DNA from: Pseudevernia furfuracea
Lineage: Eukaryota; Ascomycota; Lecanoromycetes; Lecanorales; Parmeliaceae
Direction: 5' to 3'
Length of the DNA stretch: 64,000 bases
Assembly (NCBI GenBank): GCA_022315425.1
Contig: JAIUPT010000032.1
Location: 1 to 64,000, forward strand
Shown: positions 1 to 9,749 of the stretch, piece by piece
Position numbering within the stretch: position 1 is the first letter of the stretch
Layout of the letters: each line of letters starts with the position of its first letter
Made by a program: the position numbers and the translations under genes
The notes under the pieces: model-generated
Databases searched by the model: none
What the model saw: the letters and a program-made list of their open reading frames with translations, nothing else
Told to the model about the DNA's origin: nothing

Positions 1-410
1 CCCAGAGGTGTTATGAAATGGAGACAATGAGGTAATGAGGCGAAGAGGGTACGAACTAGAAAAGAAAGCAAAGATAACTAAAAGTACCTAAAAAAGCCCG
101 CAACCCATAATTGAGGAGAAAAGACTTGACGAAGAGACATCATGGCAAGATAGGGAGTATGTAGAATGACGCATAACCAACAGAGTGACAAAAACAGTAG
201 GGACTGAAAAAACAGGTGACATGCAGGCTAGAACACGGTTTTTGTTCTTAGTGTGATGAGGAAAACGCCAAATGACGAGACCTATAGGAGGTCGGCCTAC
301 GCCCCGCCACCCGAATAGAGACCCTGGCCTGAAATAAAATCTGTGTCCAACCTAGTACTTTTTTTTTTTTTCCACTAAGCAGGCTGAAAAGCTAGCTACG
401 ACACAAAACC
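1..410. other. Non-telomeric sequence outside the telomere tract
   Basis: About 410 bases precede the telomere array although the CCCTAA orientation says the chromosome end should be to the left. The stretch is purine-rich at first, has no long reading frame, contains a 13-T run at 359-371, and ends in degenerate telomere-like units at 409-421. It could be a telomere-targeted element, an assembly join, or the far side of an internal telomere. I do not recognise it. Confidence 0.7.
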
Positions 411-431
411 CCTAACCCTAAACTCACTAAG

Positions 432-563
432 CCCTAACCCTAACCCTAACCCTAACCCTAACCCTAACCCTAACCCTAACCCTAACCCTAACCCTAACCC
501 TAACCCTAACCCTAACCCTAACCCTAACCCTAACCCTAACCCTAACCCTAACCCTAACCCTAA
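432..563 (+). repeat. Telomeric repeat tract, 22 perfect CCCTAA units
   Basis: Exactly 132 bases of uninterrupted CCCTAA, the C-rich strand of the TTAGGG telomere repeat used by most filamentous ascomycetes. The C-rich strand read 5' to 3' runs inward, as at a left chromosome end. Two degenerate units lie just outside at 409-421. Confidence 0.97.
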
Positions 564-1790
564 TTATTTAAATTATATTTTTAACTTTTAATTCTTATCT
601 CTTTTATATTTTTTCTTATTCTTATAATAACTTTTATTTCTCTTATTCTCTCTCTTACTTTTATTCTTATAATAACTTTTACTTCTTCTTTTATTTATTA
701 ACACTTATATATTTTAATATCTTTAATTCTTTTACTCTTATTTTTATTCTTCTTCTTCTTTTTATTCTTCTTTTTTTATTTTTACTCTTATTCTTCTCTT
801 TATTTAATAATACTTATATAATTTTAAATATATATACTTCTTACTTACTTCTTCTTTTACTCTCTTATTTACTTTATATATTTTAATAACTTTATAATAT
901 CTTAAACAAAAACTTTATTAATCACATAAACACTAACACTTATTTACACTCTTAACATCTTTATATTATATATTATATAACTCTATTTTTTCTTTTTTAA
1001 CTAACTACTTATTTAAACTTAATTAACTATTTTAACTTTTAATCTTTAAAATATATATAATTATATTTTAATTTTAATTACTCTTACTACTATTTATTAC
1101 TTAATATATACTATTATAAACTTAACTTTAAATATAACTCTTTTTATTAATAAACTTTTAACTTTATTAAAATATAATATATTTAATTTATAAACAACTT
1201 TTATCTTCTTTTATACTTAAACTATTATTATTATTATTATATATACTCTAAACTTATAATTATTAATATTACTTTTTAATTAATAATAAAAGTAATTAAT
1301 ACACACGTAGTTATAACTACATATAGTCAAACTATATATAGTTAAACTATATTATATTAACTAAGTAAAATATTTAAAATAATATTATTAATTCTTTATA
1401 TATTTTAAATCTATAACTATTAATATTACTTTTTAATTAATAATTATTTAATACTATACGTAGTTAGAACTAGTTCTTTATTAATTATAACTTATATAAT
1501 CGAATTACATATAGTTAAATTAAATTATATTAATTAAATAAGATATTTAAACTAATATTTTTTAATTCTTTATATATTCTAAACTTATAAATATTTAAAT
1601 AACTTTTTAATTAATAGTAATTAATACTTCACGTAGTTATAACTAGTTATAACTAGTTTTAACTTATTATAAGTAATTATAACTTATATTATAAGTATTA
1701 TTAATTAAACGATAATTAAAATAATAATATTAAAAATATTATTAATTAAAATAATAACTAAAATAATATTATAAAGATCACGATTAACTA
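564..1790. repeat. AT-rich subtelomeric DNA, module 1
   Basis: Extremely AT-rich DNA without genes. The first 728 bases after the telomere contain A, C and T but no G on this strand. From about 1300 there are short palindromic blocks built on CGTAGTTATAACTA and ACTAGTT. The section from about 931 recurs at about 4358, and the section from about 1291 recurs at about 7219. Confidence 0.85.
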
Positions 1791-1811
1791 GAATAGTAAT
1801 ACTAAGATTAA

Positions 1812-1905
1812 TTTATTATTATTATTATTGTTATTATTATTATTACTATTACTATTACTATTACTATTATTATTATTATTGTTATTATTACTGTTACTGT
1901 TACTG
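1812..1905. repeat. TTA/ACT trinucleotide microsatellite, copy 1
   Basis: Runs of TTA interrupted by CTA, GTT and CTG triplets, giving Leu or Asn homopolymers in translation. It marks the passage from AT-rich DNA to the CTGAGAAT minisatellite in all three modules. Confidence 0.85.
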
Positions 1906-1909
1906 TCAC

Positions 1910-2170
1910 TGCTGAGATCAATGCTGAGATTAGTGCTGAGATTATTGCTGAGAATACTGTCTGTTGAGAACACCGCTGAGAATACTACCTGCTGAGAATA
2001 CTGCTGAGAATACCGCTGAGACCAATATCGCTGAGAATACCGCTGAGACCAATACCGCTGAGACCATCGCTGAGAATACCGCTGAGAATACTACCTGCTG
2101 AGACCAATGCTGAGACCAATGCTGAGACCACTGCTGAGACCAATGCTGAGACCACTGCTGAGACCACTGC
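1910..2170. repeat. CTGAGAAT minisatellite, copy 1 (short)
   Basis: Tandem array of degenerate units such as CTGAGAATACCG (12), CTGAGACCAATACCG (15) and CTGAGACCAATG (12). Shortest of the three arrays in the window. Most unit lengths are multiples of three, so long frames stay open on both strands without implying protein. Confidence 0.9.
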
Positions 2171-2253
2171 CATTGAGTGTCGCATTGAGTGTCCCATTGA
2201 GTGTCCCATTGAGTGTCGCATTGAGTGTCGCATTGAGTGTCCCATTGAGTGTC
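2171..2253. repeat. CATTGAGTGTC 12-mer array, copy 1
   Basis: Seven tandem units of CATTGAGTGTCG/C. The same array follows the minisatellite at about 6553-6598 (with variants) and 9066-9113. Confidence 0.9.
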
Positions 2254-2395
2254 GCAATTTTCAACATCACTATTTTAGTCATTATTCCAGTCTATAATAC
2301 TCTCAGCATCACTATTCTAGTTAATAATGCTCTCAGCGACGAAGACTGCATGCAAATCTTTATGGTGGACGTCGCTGGCGGTCATTGCCAAGGTA

Positions 2396-2512
2396 GGCTT
2401 TGCCTGGCAAAACCTGCCGCTAGCGGTCGATCCGGAAAACGTTGTTCCACCAATGAAAAATTTATCCGGATGGGTTTTGCCAGGCAAAGCCCGAGAATAC
2501 TAGGGTTAGGCC
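2396..2512 (+). repeat. Hairpin element copy 1 (CTGG type) with TAGGGTTAG end
   Basis: Perfect 19-bp inverted arms, GGCTTTGCCTGGCAAAACC at 2396-2414 and its reverse complement at 2473-2491, flank a 58-base loop that contains a second ATCCGGA-like pair. The element is followed by CGAGAATACTAGGGTTAG, that is one and a half telomere units. It lacks coding capacity; it could be a MITE-like element or a structured telomere-associated unit. Confidence 0.85.
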
Positions 2513-2562
2513 CATGAATTAAATTCATGATTCTAAGGCAAAAATCAGGTTGCTTGCGACGC

Positions 2563-2720
2563 ATGCCCTAACCCTAAGTCAAATTCAAATCGGACTCTGA
2601 TTTGCCAACTATGCGGCATTCGACTATTTGCCAACTATGCAATATTTGACTATGTCTACCGCTGCAAAACCAAGTGAAAGCCCTAACCCTAAGTCCAACT
2701 GAACTCTGATTTGCAACTAT
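2563..2720 (+). repeat. Two interstitial CCCTAACCCTAA motifs in a ~119-bp duplication
   Basis: CCCTAACCCTAAG occurs near 2564 and again near 2683. Each is followed by related sequence (AACTCTGATTTGC, CAACTATGCG, ATTCGACT), so the telomere-like motif belongs to a duplicated unit of about 119 bp. These are short internal telomere scars just beyond the 3' end of the helicase relic. Confidence 0.8.
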
Positions 2721-2777
2721 GCGATATTCGACTTCTTCTACTGCTACCTGCTACCCAGTTGCTGCCGAAAGAAGAAC

Positions 2778-3880
2778 CTATCGAATCACTTTGTTCCTTA
2801 TACATCTCGCCGGTGCACTTAGTTGCTTCCTTGATAGATCGCCTGGGGCCACAATGGACAGCCCGGCCTTGCTGATGACTCGACTGAGGGTCACATATAG
2901 CTGGCCATGAGCGAAGACCTCGGGGTGTAGACATAAGCCGACGTGCTGTAAGGATTGGCCTGACCAAATGCCGACTTTTCACCCTCAGGCGGCGCCAGGG
3001 CGGGCATGTGGGTGGTAATTGCTCCCTGAACTTTGCACGTATATGGTGCAACAGCATGGTTTATAGTGACCTGCTGTGAGGCCATGAAGGCGGCGTTATT
3101 GTATTGAACGCTGTGACGGCGGAATTCCTTGCAGTCGTCGGTGAGGATAATCGTTCCTGGTTTCAAAGAGTGCAGAATCTTATTTATAGCATCCTCGTCC
3201 TGGTTCACTGGGTTCGCTGAGTCGTTTACACGCGTTTCAAAGACCGAATCGTCCTCCTCAGACTGATCTTCCTCAATGACTGTTTCAGACTCAGCGACCT
3301 CGGTGTTTCCCTTGTCACAGCATCACCCCTCAGTCTCATTCTTGAAGGACGCGGCGCCGCAACGGTTGCAAATGACATCCATGGGACCCAAATAGTGACG
3401 CTCCGGTTCTTCTGTGTAAGGATGTCGTGCAATGTAGCGTCGAAGCCGTGCTGAAGGCTGCGGGGGACTCAAGTAAGGGCTGAAAGGTGATAGGTCGTCT
3501 AAAAGCTCTATATCTTCAAAGAAGTCATCCGGTATAAGCTCTATATCTTCAAAGAAGTCATTCGATATGTCTTTCAGCGATTCTTCTGTAGGGTCTGCAC
3601 CAAGTGCTTCTTCATTGGCTTCTTGATTCTCTGCAGGAGGATGTGACGCGTCTTGGGAGGTTTGGGAAGGGGGCGGCGAGGACGCGTCTGAGGCTGGAAT
3701 GCTGGCTTGGGAAGAGGGCATAGATGAACTCGAGGACTGCGAGTCCGTTCGACGCCTTTTTAAAGGTCTTTCACGCTTATTATGAGGTGTGGTAGCTGAT
3801 CTTTTGCCTCGATTGCCGGCGGTGGTAGATTCGCTCAGGGGCCGTCTAAACGCGTCAGTGAAAGGATGAGAAGACAGCAA
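2778..3880 (-). pseudogene. Internally deleted Helitron/PIF1-type helicase relic
   Basis: Reading down the minus strand from 3880, one frame gives an acidic, Ser-rich leader, then a zinc-knuckle-like segment HYLGPMDVICNRCGAASF and, after an in-frame TGA at 3323-3325, a Helitron_like_N segment (QYNNAAFMASQ, VAPYTCKVQGA, LAPPEG). Near 2955-2965 the frame shifts directly into the extreme C-terminus of a PIF1-type helicase (SGQSLQHVGLCL, FAHGQLYVTLSRV, stop at 2778-2780). The Rep nuclease core and helicase motifs I-V are therefore missing, and the two parts meet at a shared GGTCAGGC-like sequence. The product cannot be active. Helitrons are rolling-circle transposons; TC and CTRR termini were not located. 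Confidence 0.8.
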
Positions 3881-4159
3881 AAGGGATATAGATGCCTGAG
3901 CTTCATGGCAACATGAGTGAGAGGGTTATTAATGGCGAATGTATTCATATTTTTAGCAATTGAAAGATTTATAGAGTGGTGGAAGAATAATTGCAGGTAA
4001 ACAGGACCGGAAGAAATATCTTCCGGGCCCGAACGCATTTGAATGTCAATATATTCGAGTGTCAATTTGATCAACAAATAGTAGACCAAATTTGATAATT
4101 TTTACAGCGTTAGAATGCGCAAATTCAGCTCTACAATTTGAGAGTTTATAAGAAAATCA

Positions 4160-4300
4160 TATGCAGAGGGAATAGAGTGGTTGAAGTTGCAAAAAGAAAC
4201 CACCAAATTTTTTGATGAGGGTGCTCGGAAGGCCTAGCGGGCTGACAAAGCGAGTCTAGCCAAAAAGCGTAGGACTGACGATTTGATTATTGGCTACACA
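4160..4300 (+). pseudogene. Short coding-like scrap
   Basis: A lysine/glutamate-rich frame (EGIEWLKLQKETTKFFDEGA, a stop, then SLAKKRRTDD) is conspicuous beside the surrounding AT-rich DNA. It resembles the charged end of a transposon protein, but I cannot assign a family. Confidence 0.3.
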
Positions 4301-4340
4301 TACAAATTAAGGTTTTTTCGCTCAGCCCTATCTTATTCTT

Positions 4341-5190
4341 TTATATATACTGATAAACACTAACACTTATTTACACTCTTAACATCTTTATATTATATAT
4401 TATATATCTCTTTTTATACTTTATTAATTTATACTCTTTTTATACTTTATTAATTTACACTCTTTTTATACTTTATTAACTTATATAACTCTATTTTTTC
4501 TTTTTTAACTAACTACTTATTTAAACTTAATTAACTATTTAAACTTTTAATCTTTAAAATATATATAATTATATTTTAATTTTAATTACTCTTACTACTA
4601 TTTACTACTTAATATATATTATTATAAACTCAACTTTAAATATAACTCTTTTTATTAATAAACTTTTAACTTTATTAAAATATAATATATTTAATTTATA
4701 AACAACTTTTATCTTCTTTTATACTTAAACTATTATTATTATTATTATATATACTCTAAACTTATAATTATTAATATTACTTTTTAATTAATAATAAAAG
4801 TAATTAATACACACGTAGTTATAACTGCATATAGTCGAACTACATATAGTTAAACTATATTATATTAACTAAGTGAAATATTTAAAATAATATTATTAAT
4901 TCTTTATATATTTTAAATCTATAACTATTAATATTACTTTTTAATTAATAATTAATTAATAATATACGTAGTTAGAACTAGTTCTTTATTAATTATAACT
5001 TATATAGTCGAACTACATGTAGTTAAATTATATTATATTAATTAAATAAGATATTTAAACTAATACTTTTTAATTCTTTATATATTCTAAACTTATAAAT
5101 ATTTTAATAACTTTTTAATTAATGTAATTAATACTACACGTAGTTATAACTAGTTATAATAAGTTTTATCTAGTTTTAACTTATTATAAT
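4341..5190. repeat. AT-rich subtelomeric DNA, module 2
   Basis: Second copy of the module-1 AT-rich DNA, collinear with about 931-1680. There is no G on this strand from 4353 to 4799. It carries a private insertion of three tandem 26-bp units (CTCTTTTTATACTTTATTAA core) at about 4408-4485. Confidence 0.85.
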
Positions 5191-5335
5191 TATTATTGTT
5201 ATTATTATTATTATTATTACTATTATTACTATTATTACTATTATTATTACTATTATTATTTTTATTATTATTATTATTATTGTTACTATTACTGTTATTA
5301 TTACTATTACTGTCACTATCACTGCTAAGATTAAT
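5188..5335. repeat. TTA/ACT microsatellite, copy 2
   Basis: Mainly TTA and CTA triplets, equivalent to the copies at 1812 and 7770, at the same position within the module. Confidence 0.85.
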
Positions 5336-5337
5336 GC

Positions 5338-6552
5338 TGAGATTATTGCTGAGAATACTGTCTGCTAAGAATATCGCTGAGAATACTGCCTGCTGAGACC
5401 ACCGCTGAGAATACCGCTGAGACCAATATCGCTGAGAATACTGCTGAGAATATCGCTGAGACCAATACCGCTGAGAATATCCCTGAGAATACTGCTGAGA
5501 ATATCCCTGAGACCAATACCGCAGAGAATACTGCTGAGACCACCGCAGAGAATACCGCAGAGATTACCGCAGGGAATACCGCAGAGAATACTGCCTGCTG
5601 AGACCAGCGCTGAGAATACCGCTGAGAACACTGCCTGCTGAGACCAGCGCTGAGAATACCGCTGAGACCAATACCGCTGAGACCAATACCGCTGAGAATA
5701 CTGCTGAGAATATCGCTGAGACCAATACCGCTGAGAATACTGCTGAGAATATCGCTGAGACCAATACCGCTGAGAATACCGCTGAGAATACTGCCTGCTG
5801 AGACCACCGCAGAGAATACCGCAGAGATTACCGCAGGGATTACCGCAGGGAATACCGCAGAGAATACTGCCTGCTGAGACCAGCGCTGAGAATACCGCTG
5901 AGACCAATACCGCTGAGAATACCGCTGAGAATACTGCCTGCTGAGATCACCGCTGAGAATATCGCTGAGAACACTGCCTGCTGAGACCAGCGCTGAGAAT
6001 ACCGCTGAGACCAATACCGCTGAGAATACTGCTGAGAATATCGCTGAGACCAATACCGCTGAGAATACCGCTGAGAATACTGCCTGCTGAGACCACCGCT
6101 GAGAATACCGCAGGGATTACCGCAGGGAATACCGCAGAGAATACTGCCTGCTGAGACCAGCGCTGAGAATACCGCTGAGACCAATACCGCTGAGAGTACC
6201 GCTGAGAATACTGCCTGCTGAGATCACTGCTGAGAATACCGCTGAGAACACTGCCTGCTGAGACCAGCGCTGAGAATACCGCTGAGAACACTGCCTGCTG
6301 AGACCCGCGCTGAGAATACCGCTGAGAACACTGCCTGCTGAGACCACCGCTGAGAATACCGCTGAGACCAATACCGCTGAGAATACTGCTAAGAATATCA
6401 CTGAGATCAATACCGCTGAGATCAATGCTGAGACCAATGCTGAGATCAATGCTGAGACCAATGCGGAGACCAATGCTGAGACCAATGCTGAGACCAATGC
6501 TGAGACCAATGCCGAGATCAATGCTGAGATCAATACTGAGACCAGTGCTGAG
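5338..6552. repeat. CTGAGAAT minisatellite, copy 2 (about 1.2 kb)
   Basis: Long array of 12-, 15- and 16-base units, CTGAGAATACCG, CTGAGACCAATACCG and CTGAGAATACTGCCTG, with a CAGAGAATACCG variant. Higher-order blocks starting with CTGCCTGCTGAGACC recur, which indicates block-wise duplication. Open frames run on both strands and shift between units, so I regard it as non-coding. Confidence 0.92.
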
Positions 6553-6598
6553 ACCACTGCCATTAAGTGTCGCATTGAGTGTCATATTGAGTGTCGCA
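6553..6598. repeat. CATTGAGTGTC 12-mer array, copy 2
   Basis: About four units, one changed to CATTAAGTGTCG and one to CATATTGAGTGTCG, following the minisatellite as in the other modules. Confidence 0.85.
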
Positions 6599-6725
6599 TT
6601 ATTCTAATCACTATTTTTGTCAGCGATGCTCTCAGCATCATTATTCTAATTAAGAATACTTCTCAGCGACGAAGACTGCATACAAATCTTTATGATGAAC
6701 GTCGCTGACGATCATTGCCCTGAGA

Positions 6726-6836
6726 GGCTTTGCACTGCAAAACCTGTCGCTAGCGATCGATTCGGAAAACGTTGTTCCACCGAAGAAAAATTTATTCGGA
6801 TGGGTTTTGCAGTGCAAAGCCCGAGAATACTAGAGT
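6726..6836 (+). repeat. Hairpin element copy 2 (ACTG type)
   Basis: Arms GGCTTTGCACTGCAAAACC at 6726-6744 and the exact reverse complement at 6803-6821. Compared with copy 1 both arms changed together, so pairing is preserved. The inner pair also changed on both sides, from TCCGGA to TTCGGA. The telomere-like tail has decayed to TAGAGTTAA. Confidence 0.85.
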
Positions 6837-7060
6837 TAATGTTCAATCGACGGTCTCAAAGTAGGTGTTTGAATGCTTAGATGTAAGAAGTTCTAAATAG
6901 AATTCAGACTCAGCCTTATCGAGGGCTTGGCGCTTCGTCGCACGCTTTCCTCACCAAATAATCGTGTCGACTAAAAATATTCTAAAGTCTTTTCAGACTG
7001 CATAAAGAGGCGACGATGACTTCGATTATGTCTTGAAACAGCTCAGCGACGAAGACTGCA
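6837..7060. repeat. Spacer duplicated at about 9370-9590
   Basis: About 220 bases starting GTTCAATCG that recur with few changes at about 9370-9590. In both places they join an ACTG-type hairpin element to a second element. No gene is seen in them. Confidence 0.85.
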
Positions 7061-7105
7061 TGCAAATCTTTATGGTGGACGTCGCTGGCGGTCATTGCCA
7101 AGGTA

Positions 7106-7218
7106 GGCTTTGCCTGGCAAAACCTGCCGCTAGCGGTCGATCCGGAAAACGTTGTTCCACCAATCAAAAATTTATCCGGATGGGTTTTGCCAGGCAAAGC
7201 CCGAGAATACTAGGGTTA
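7106..7218 (+). repeat. Hairpin element copy 3 (CTGG type)
   Basis: Arms at 7106-7124 and 7183-7201 are identical to copy 1. The element ends in TAGGGTTAG and is joined directly to the AT-rich DNA of module 3, which begins at the equivalent of position 1291. Confidence 0.85.
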
Positions 7219-7768
7219 GTAATTAATATATATATAGTTATAACTATATATAGTCGAACTATATATAGTTAAATTAAATTATATTAACTAAGTGAAATAT
7301 TTAAAAGAATATTATTAGTTCTTTATATATTTTAAATCTATAACTATTAATATTACTTTTTAATTAATAATTAATTAATATTATACGTAGTTAAAACTAG
7401 TTCTTTATTAATTATAACTTATATAATCGAACTACTATAGTTAAATTATATTATATTAATTAAATAAGATATTTAAACTAATATTGTTTAATTCTTTATA
7501 TATTCTAAACTTATAAATATTTAAATAACTTTTTAATTAATAGTAATTAATACTACACGTAGTTATAACTAGTTATAACTAGTTTTAACTTATTATAAGT
7601 AATTATAACTTATATTATAAGTATTATTAATTAAACGATAATTAAAATAATAAGATTAAGAGTATTATTAATTAAAATAATAGTATTAAGAATATTACTA
7701 ATTAAAATAATAACTAAAATAATATTATAAAGATCACGATTAACTAGAATAGTAATACTAAGATTAAT

Positions 7769-7770
<2 letters not shown>
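7219..7770. repeat. AT-rich subtelomeric DNA, module 3
   Basis: Third copy, lacking the G-free part and starting inside the palindrome-rich part. The blocks CGTAGTTA, ACTAGTTATAACTAG and AAGATCACGATTAACTAG are collinear with 1291-1790. Confidence 0.85.
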
Positions 7771-7832
<62 letters not shown>

Positions 7833-7900
7833 TACTATTACTATTACTATTATTATTATTATTGTTATTATTACTGTTACTGTTACTGTTACTGTTACTG
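7770..7900. repeat. TTA/ACT microsatellite, copy 3
   Basis: Same class and position as the copies at 1812 and 5188, with more ACT/CTG triplets at its right end. Confidence 0.85.
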
Positions 7901-7903
7901 TCA

Positions 7904-9065
7904 CTGCTGAGATCAATGCTGAGATTAGTGCTGAGATTATTGCTGAGAATACTGTCTGTTGAGAACACCGCTGAGAATACTACCTGCTGAGAATACCGCT
8001 GAGAATACCGCTGAGACCAATATCGCTGAGAATACCGCTGAGACCAATACCGCTGAGACCATCGCTGAGAATACCGCTCAGACCAATACCGCTGAGAATA
8101 CCGCTGAGAATACCGCTGAGATCACTGCTAAGAATACCGCTGAGATCAATACCGCTGAGACCACTGCTGAGAATACCGCTGAGATCAATACCGCTGAGAC
8201 CACTGCTGAGAATACCGCTGAGAATACTACACCGCTGAGATCAATACCGCTGAGACCACTGCTGAGAATACCGCTGAGAATACTACCTGCTGAGAATACC
8301 GCTGAGAATACCGCTGAGACCAATATCGCTGAGAATACCGCTGAGACCAATACCGCTGAGACCATCGCTGAGAATACCGCTGAGACCAATACCGCTGAGA
8401 ATACTGCTGAGAATACTGCTGAGAATATCGCTAAGACCAATGCTGAGACCAATGCTGAGACCAATGCTGAGACCAGCGCTGAGAATAACGCTGAGAATAC
8501 TACCTGCTGAGACCACCGCTGAGAATATCGCTGAGACCAATACCGCTGTGAATATCGCTAAGAATACTGCCTGCTGAGACCACCGCTGAGAATACCGCTG
8601 AGACCAATACCGCTGAGAATACTGCTGAGAATACTGCTGAGAATATCGCTAAGACCAATGCTGAGACCAATGCTGAGACCAATGCTGAGACCAGCGCTGA
8701 GAATAACGCTGAGAATACTACCTGCTGAGACCACCGCTGAGAATATCGCTGAGACCAATACCGCTGTGAATATCGCTGAGAATACTGCCTGCTGAGACCA
8801 CCGCTGAGAATACCGCTGAGACCAATACCGCTGAGAATACTGCTGAGACCACCGCTGAGAATACCGCAGAGATTATCGCAGGGAATACCGCAGAGAATAC
8901 TGCCTGCTGAGACCAGCGCTGAGAATACCGCTGAGACCAATATCGCTGAGAATACTGCTGAGAATACTGCTGAGAATATCGCTAAGACCAATGCTGAGAT
9001 CAATGCTGAGAACAATGCTGAGATCAATACTGAGACCAATGCTGAGACCACTGCTGAGACCACTG
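7904..9065. repeat. CTGAGAAT minisatellite, copy 3
   Basis: About 1.16 kb of the same units as 5338-6552. A block of roughly 205 bases is itself repeated (about 8500-8570 against 8710-8780, each with the rare variant GCTGTGAATATCGC), which shows recent internal amplification. Confidence 0.92.
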
Positions 9066-9113
9066 CCATTGAGTGTCCCATTGAGTGTCGCATTGAGTGT
9101 CCCATTGAGTGTC
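9066..9113. repeat. CATTGAGTGTC 12-mer array, copy 3
   Basis: Four near-perfect 12-mer units, equivalent to the array at 2171. Confidence 0.9.
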
Positions 9114-9255
9114 GCAATTTTCAGCATCACTATTTTAGTTATTATTCCAGTCTATAATACTCTCAGCATCACTATTCTAGTCAATAATGCTCTCAGCGAG
9201 AAAGACTGTATACAAATATTTATGATAAACGTCGCTGGCGGTCATTGCCCTGGGA

Positions 9256-9366
9256 GGCTTTGCACTGCAAAACCTGCCGCTAGCGATCGATTCGGAAAAC
9301 GTTGTTCCACCAATGAAAAATTTATTCGGATGGGTTTTGCAGTGCAAAGCCGTCGAATACTAGGGT
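9256..9366 (+). repeat. Hairpin element copy 4 (ACTG type)
   Basis: Arms at 9256-9274 and 9333-9351 are of the ACTG type, perfectly complementary, with the TTCGGA inner pair. The right flank reads CGTCGAATACTAGGGTTAG instead of CCGAGAATAC. Confidence 0.85.
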
Positions 9367-9635
9367 TAGTGTTCAATCGGCGGTCTCAAAGTAGGTGTTT
9401 GAATGCTTAGGTGTAAGAAGTTCTAAATAGAATTCAGACTCAGCCTTATCGAAGGCTTGACTCTTCGTCGCACGCTTTCCTCACCAAATAATCGTGTCGA
9501 TCAAAAATATTCTAAAGTCTTTCCAGACTGCATAAAGAGGCGACGATAACTTCGATTATGTCTTGAAACAGCTCAGCGACGAAGACTGCATGCAAATCTT
9601 TATGGTGGACGTCGCTGACGGTCATTGCCAAGGTA

Positions 9636-9748
9636 GGCTTTGCCTGGCAAAACCTGTCGCTAGCGGTCGATCCGGAAAACGTTGTTCCACCAATGAAAAA
9701 TTTATCCGGATGGGTTTTGCAGTGCAAAGCCGTCGAATACTAGGGTTA
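9636..9748 (+). repeat. Hairpin element copy 5, chimeric arms
   Basis: The left arm (9636-9654) is CTGG type and the inner pair is TCCGGA, as in copies 1 and 3. The right arm (9713-9731) and the CGTCG flank are ACTG type, as in copy 4. The arms no longer pair at the centre, so this is a recombinant or gene-conversion product with its switch between the inner pair and the right arm. It ends in TAGGGTTA and closes the repeat domain. Confidence 0.85.
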
Positions 9749-9749
9749 T

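Noticed and set aside
2107..2517. 136-codon + frame ending in the hairpin element
   Set aside because: It spans minisatellite, 12-mer array and hairpin; similar frames at 6692 and 7033 follow only from the repeat.
5343..6607. Many overlapping open frames of 60-236 codons on both strands
   Set aside because: They are translations of the CTGAGAAT minisatellite, change frame between units, and have no start, domain or composition typical of the intact genes.
7959..8510. 183-codon + frame of AENTAETN repeats as a repetitive protein gene
   Set aside because: It lies wholly in the minisatellite, has no signal peptide or flanking coding exons, and the equivalent frame is not kept in the other two arrays.
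5338..9065. CRISPR-like array
   Set aside because: Units are contiguous without unique spacers, and the organism is a fungus.
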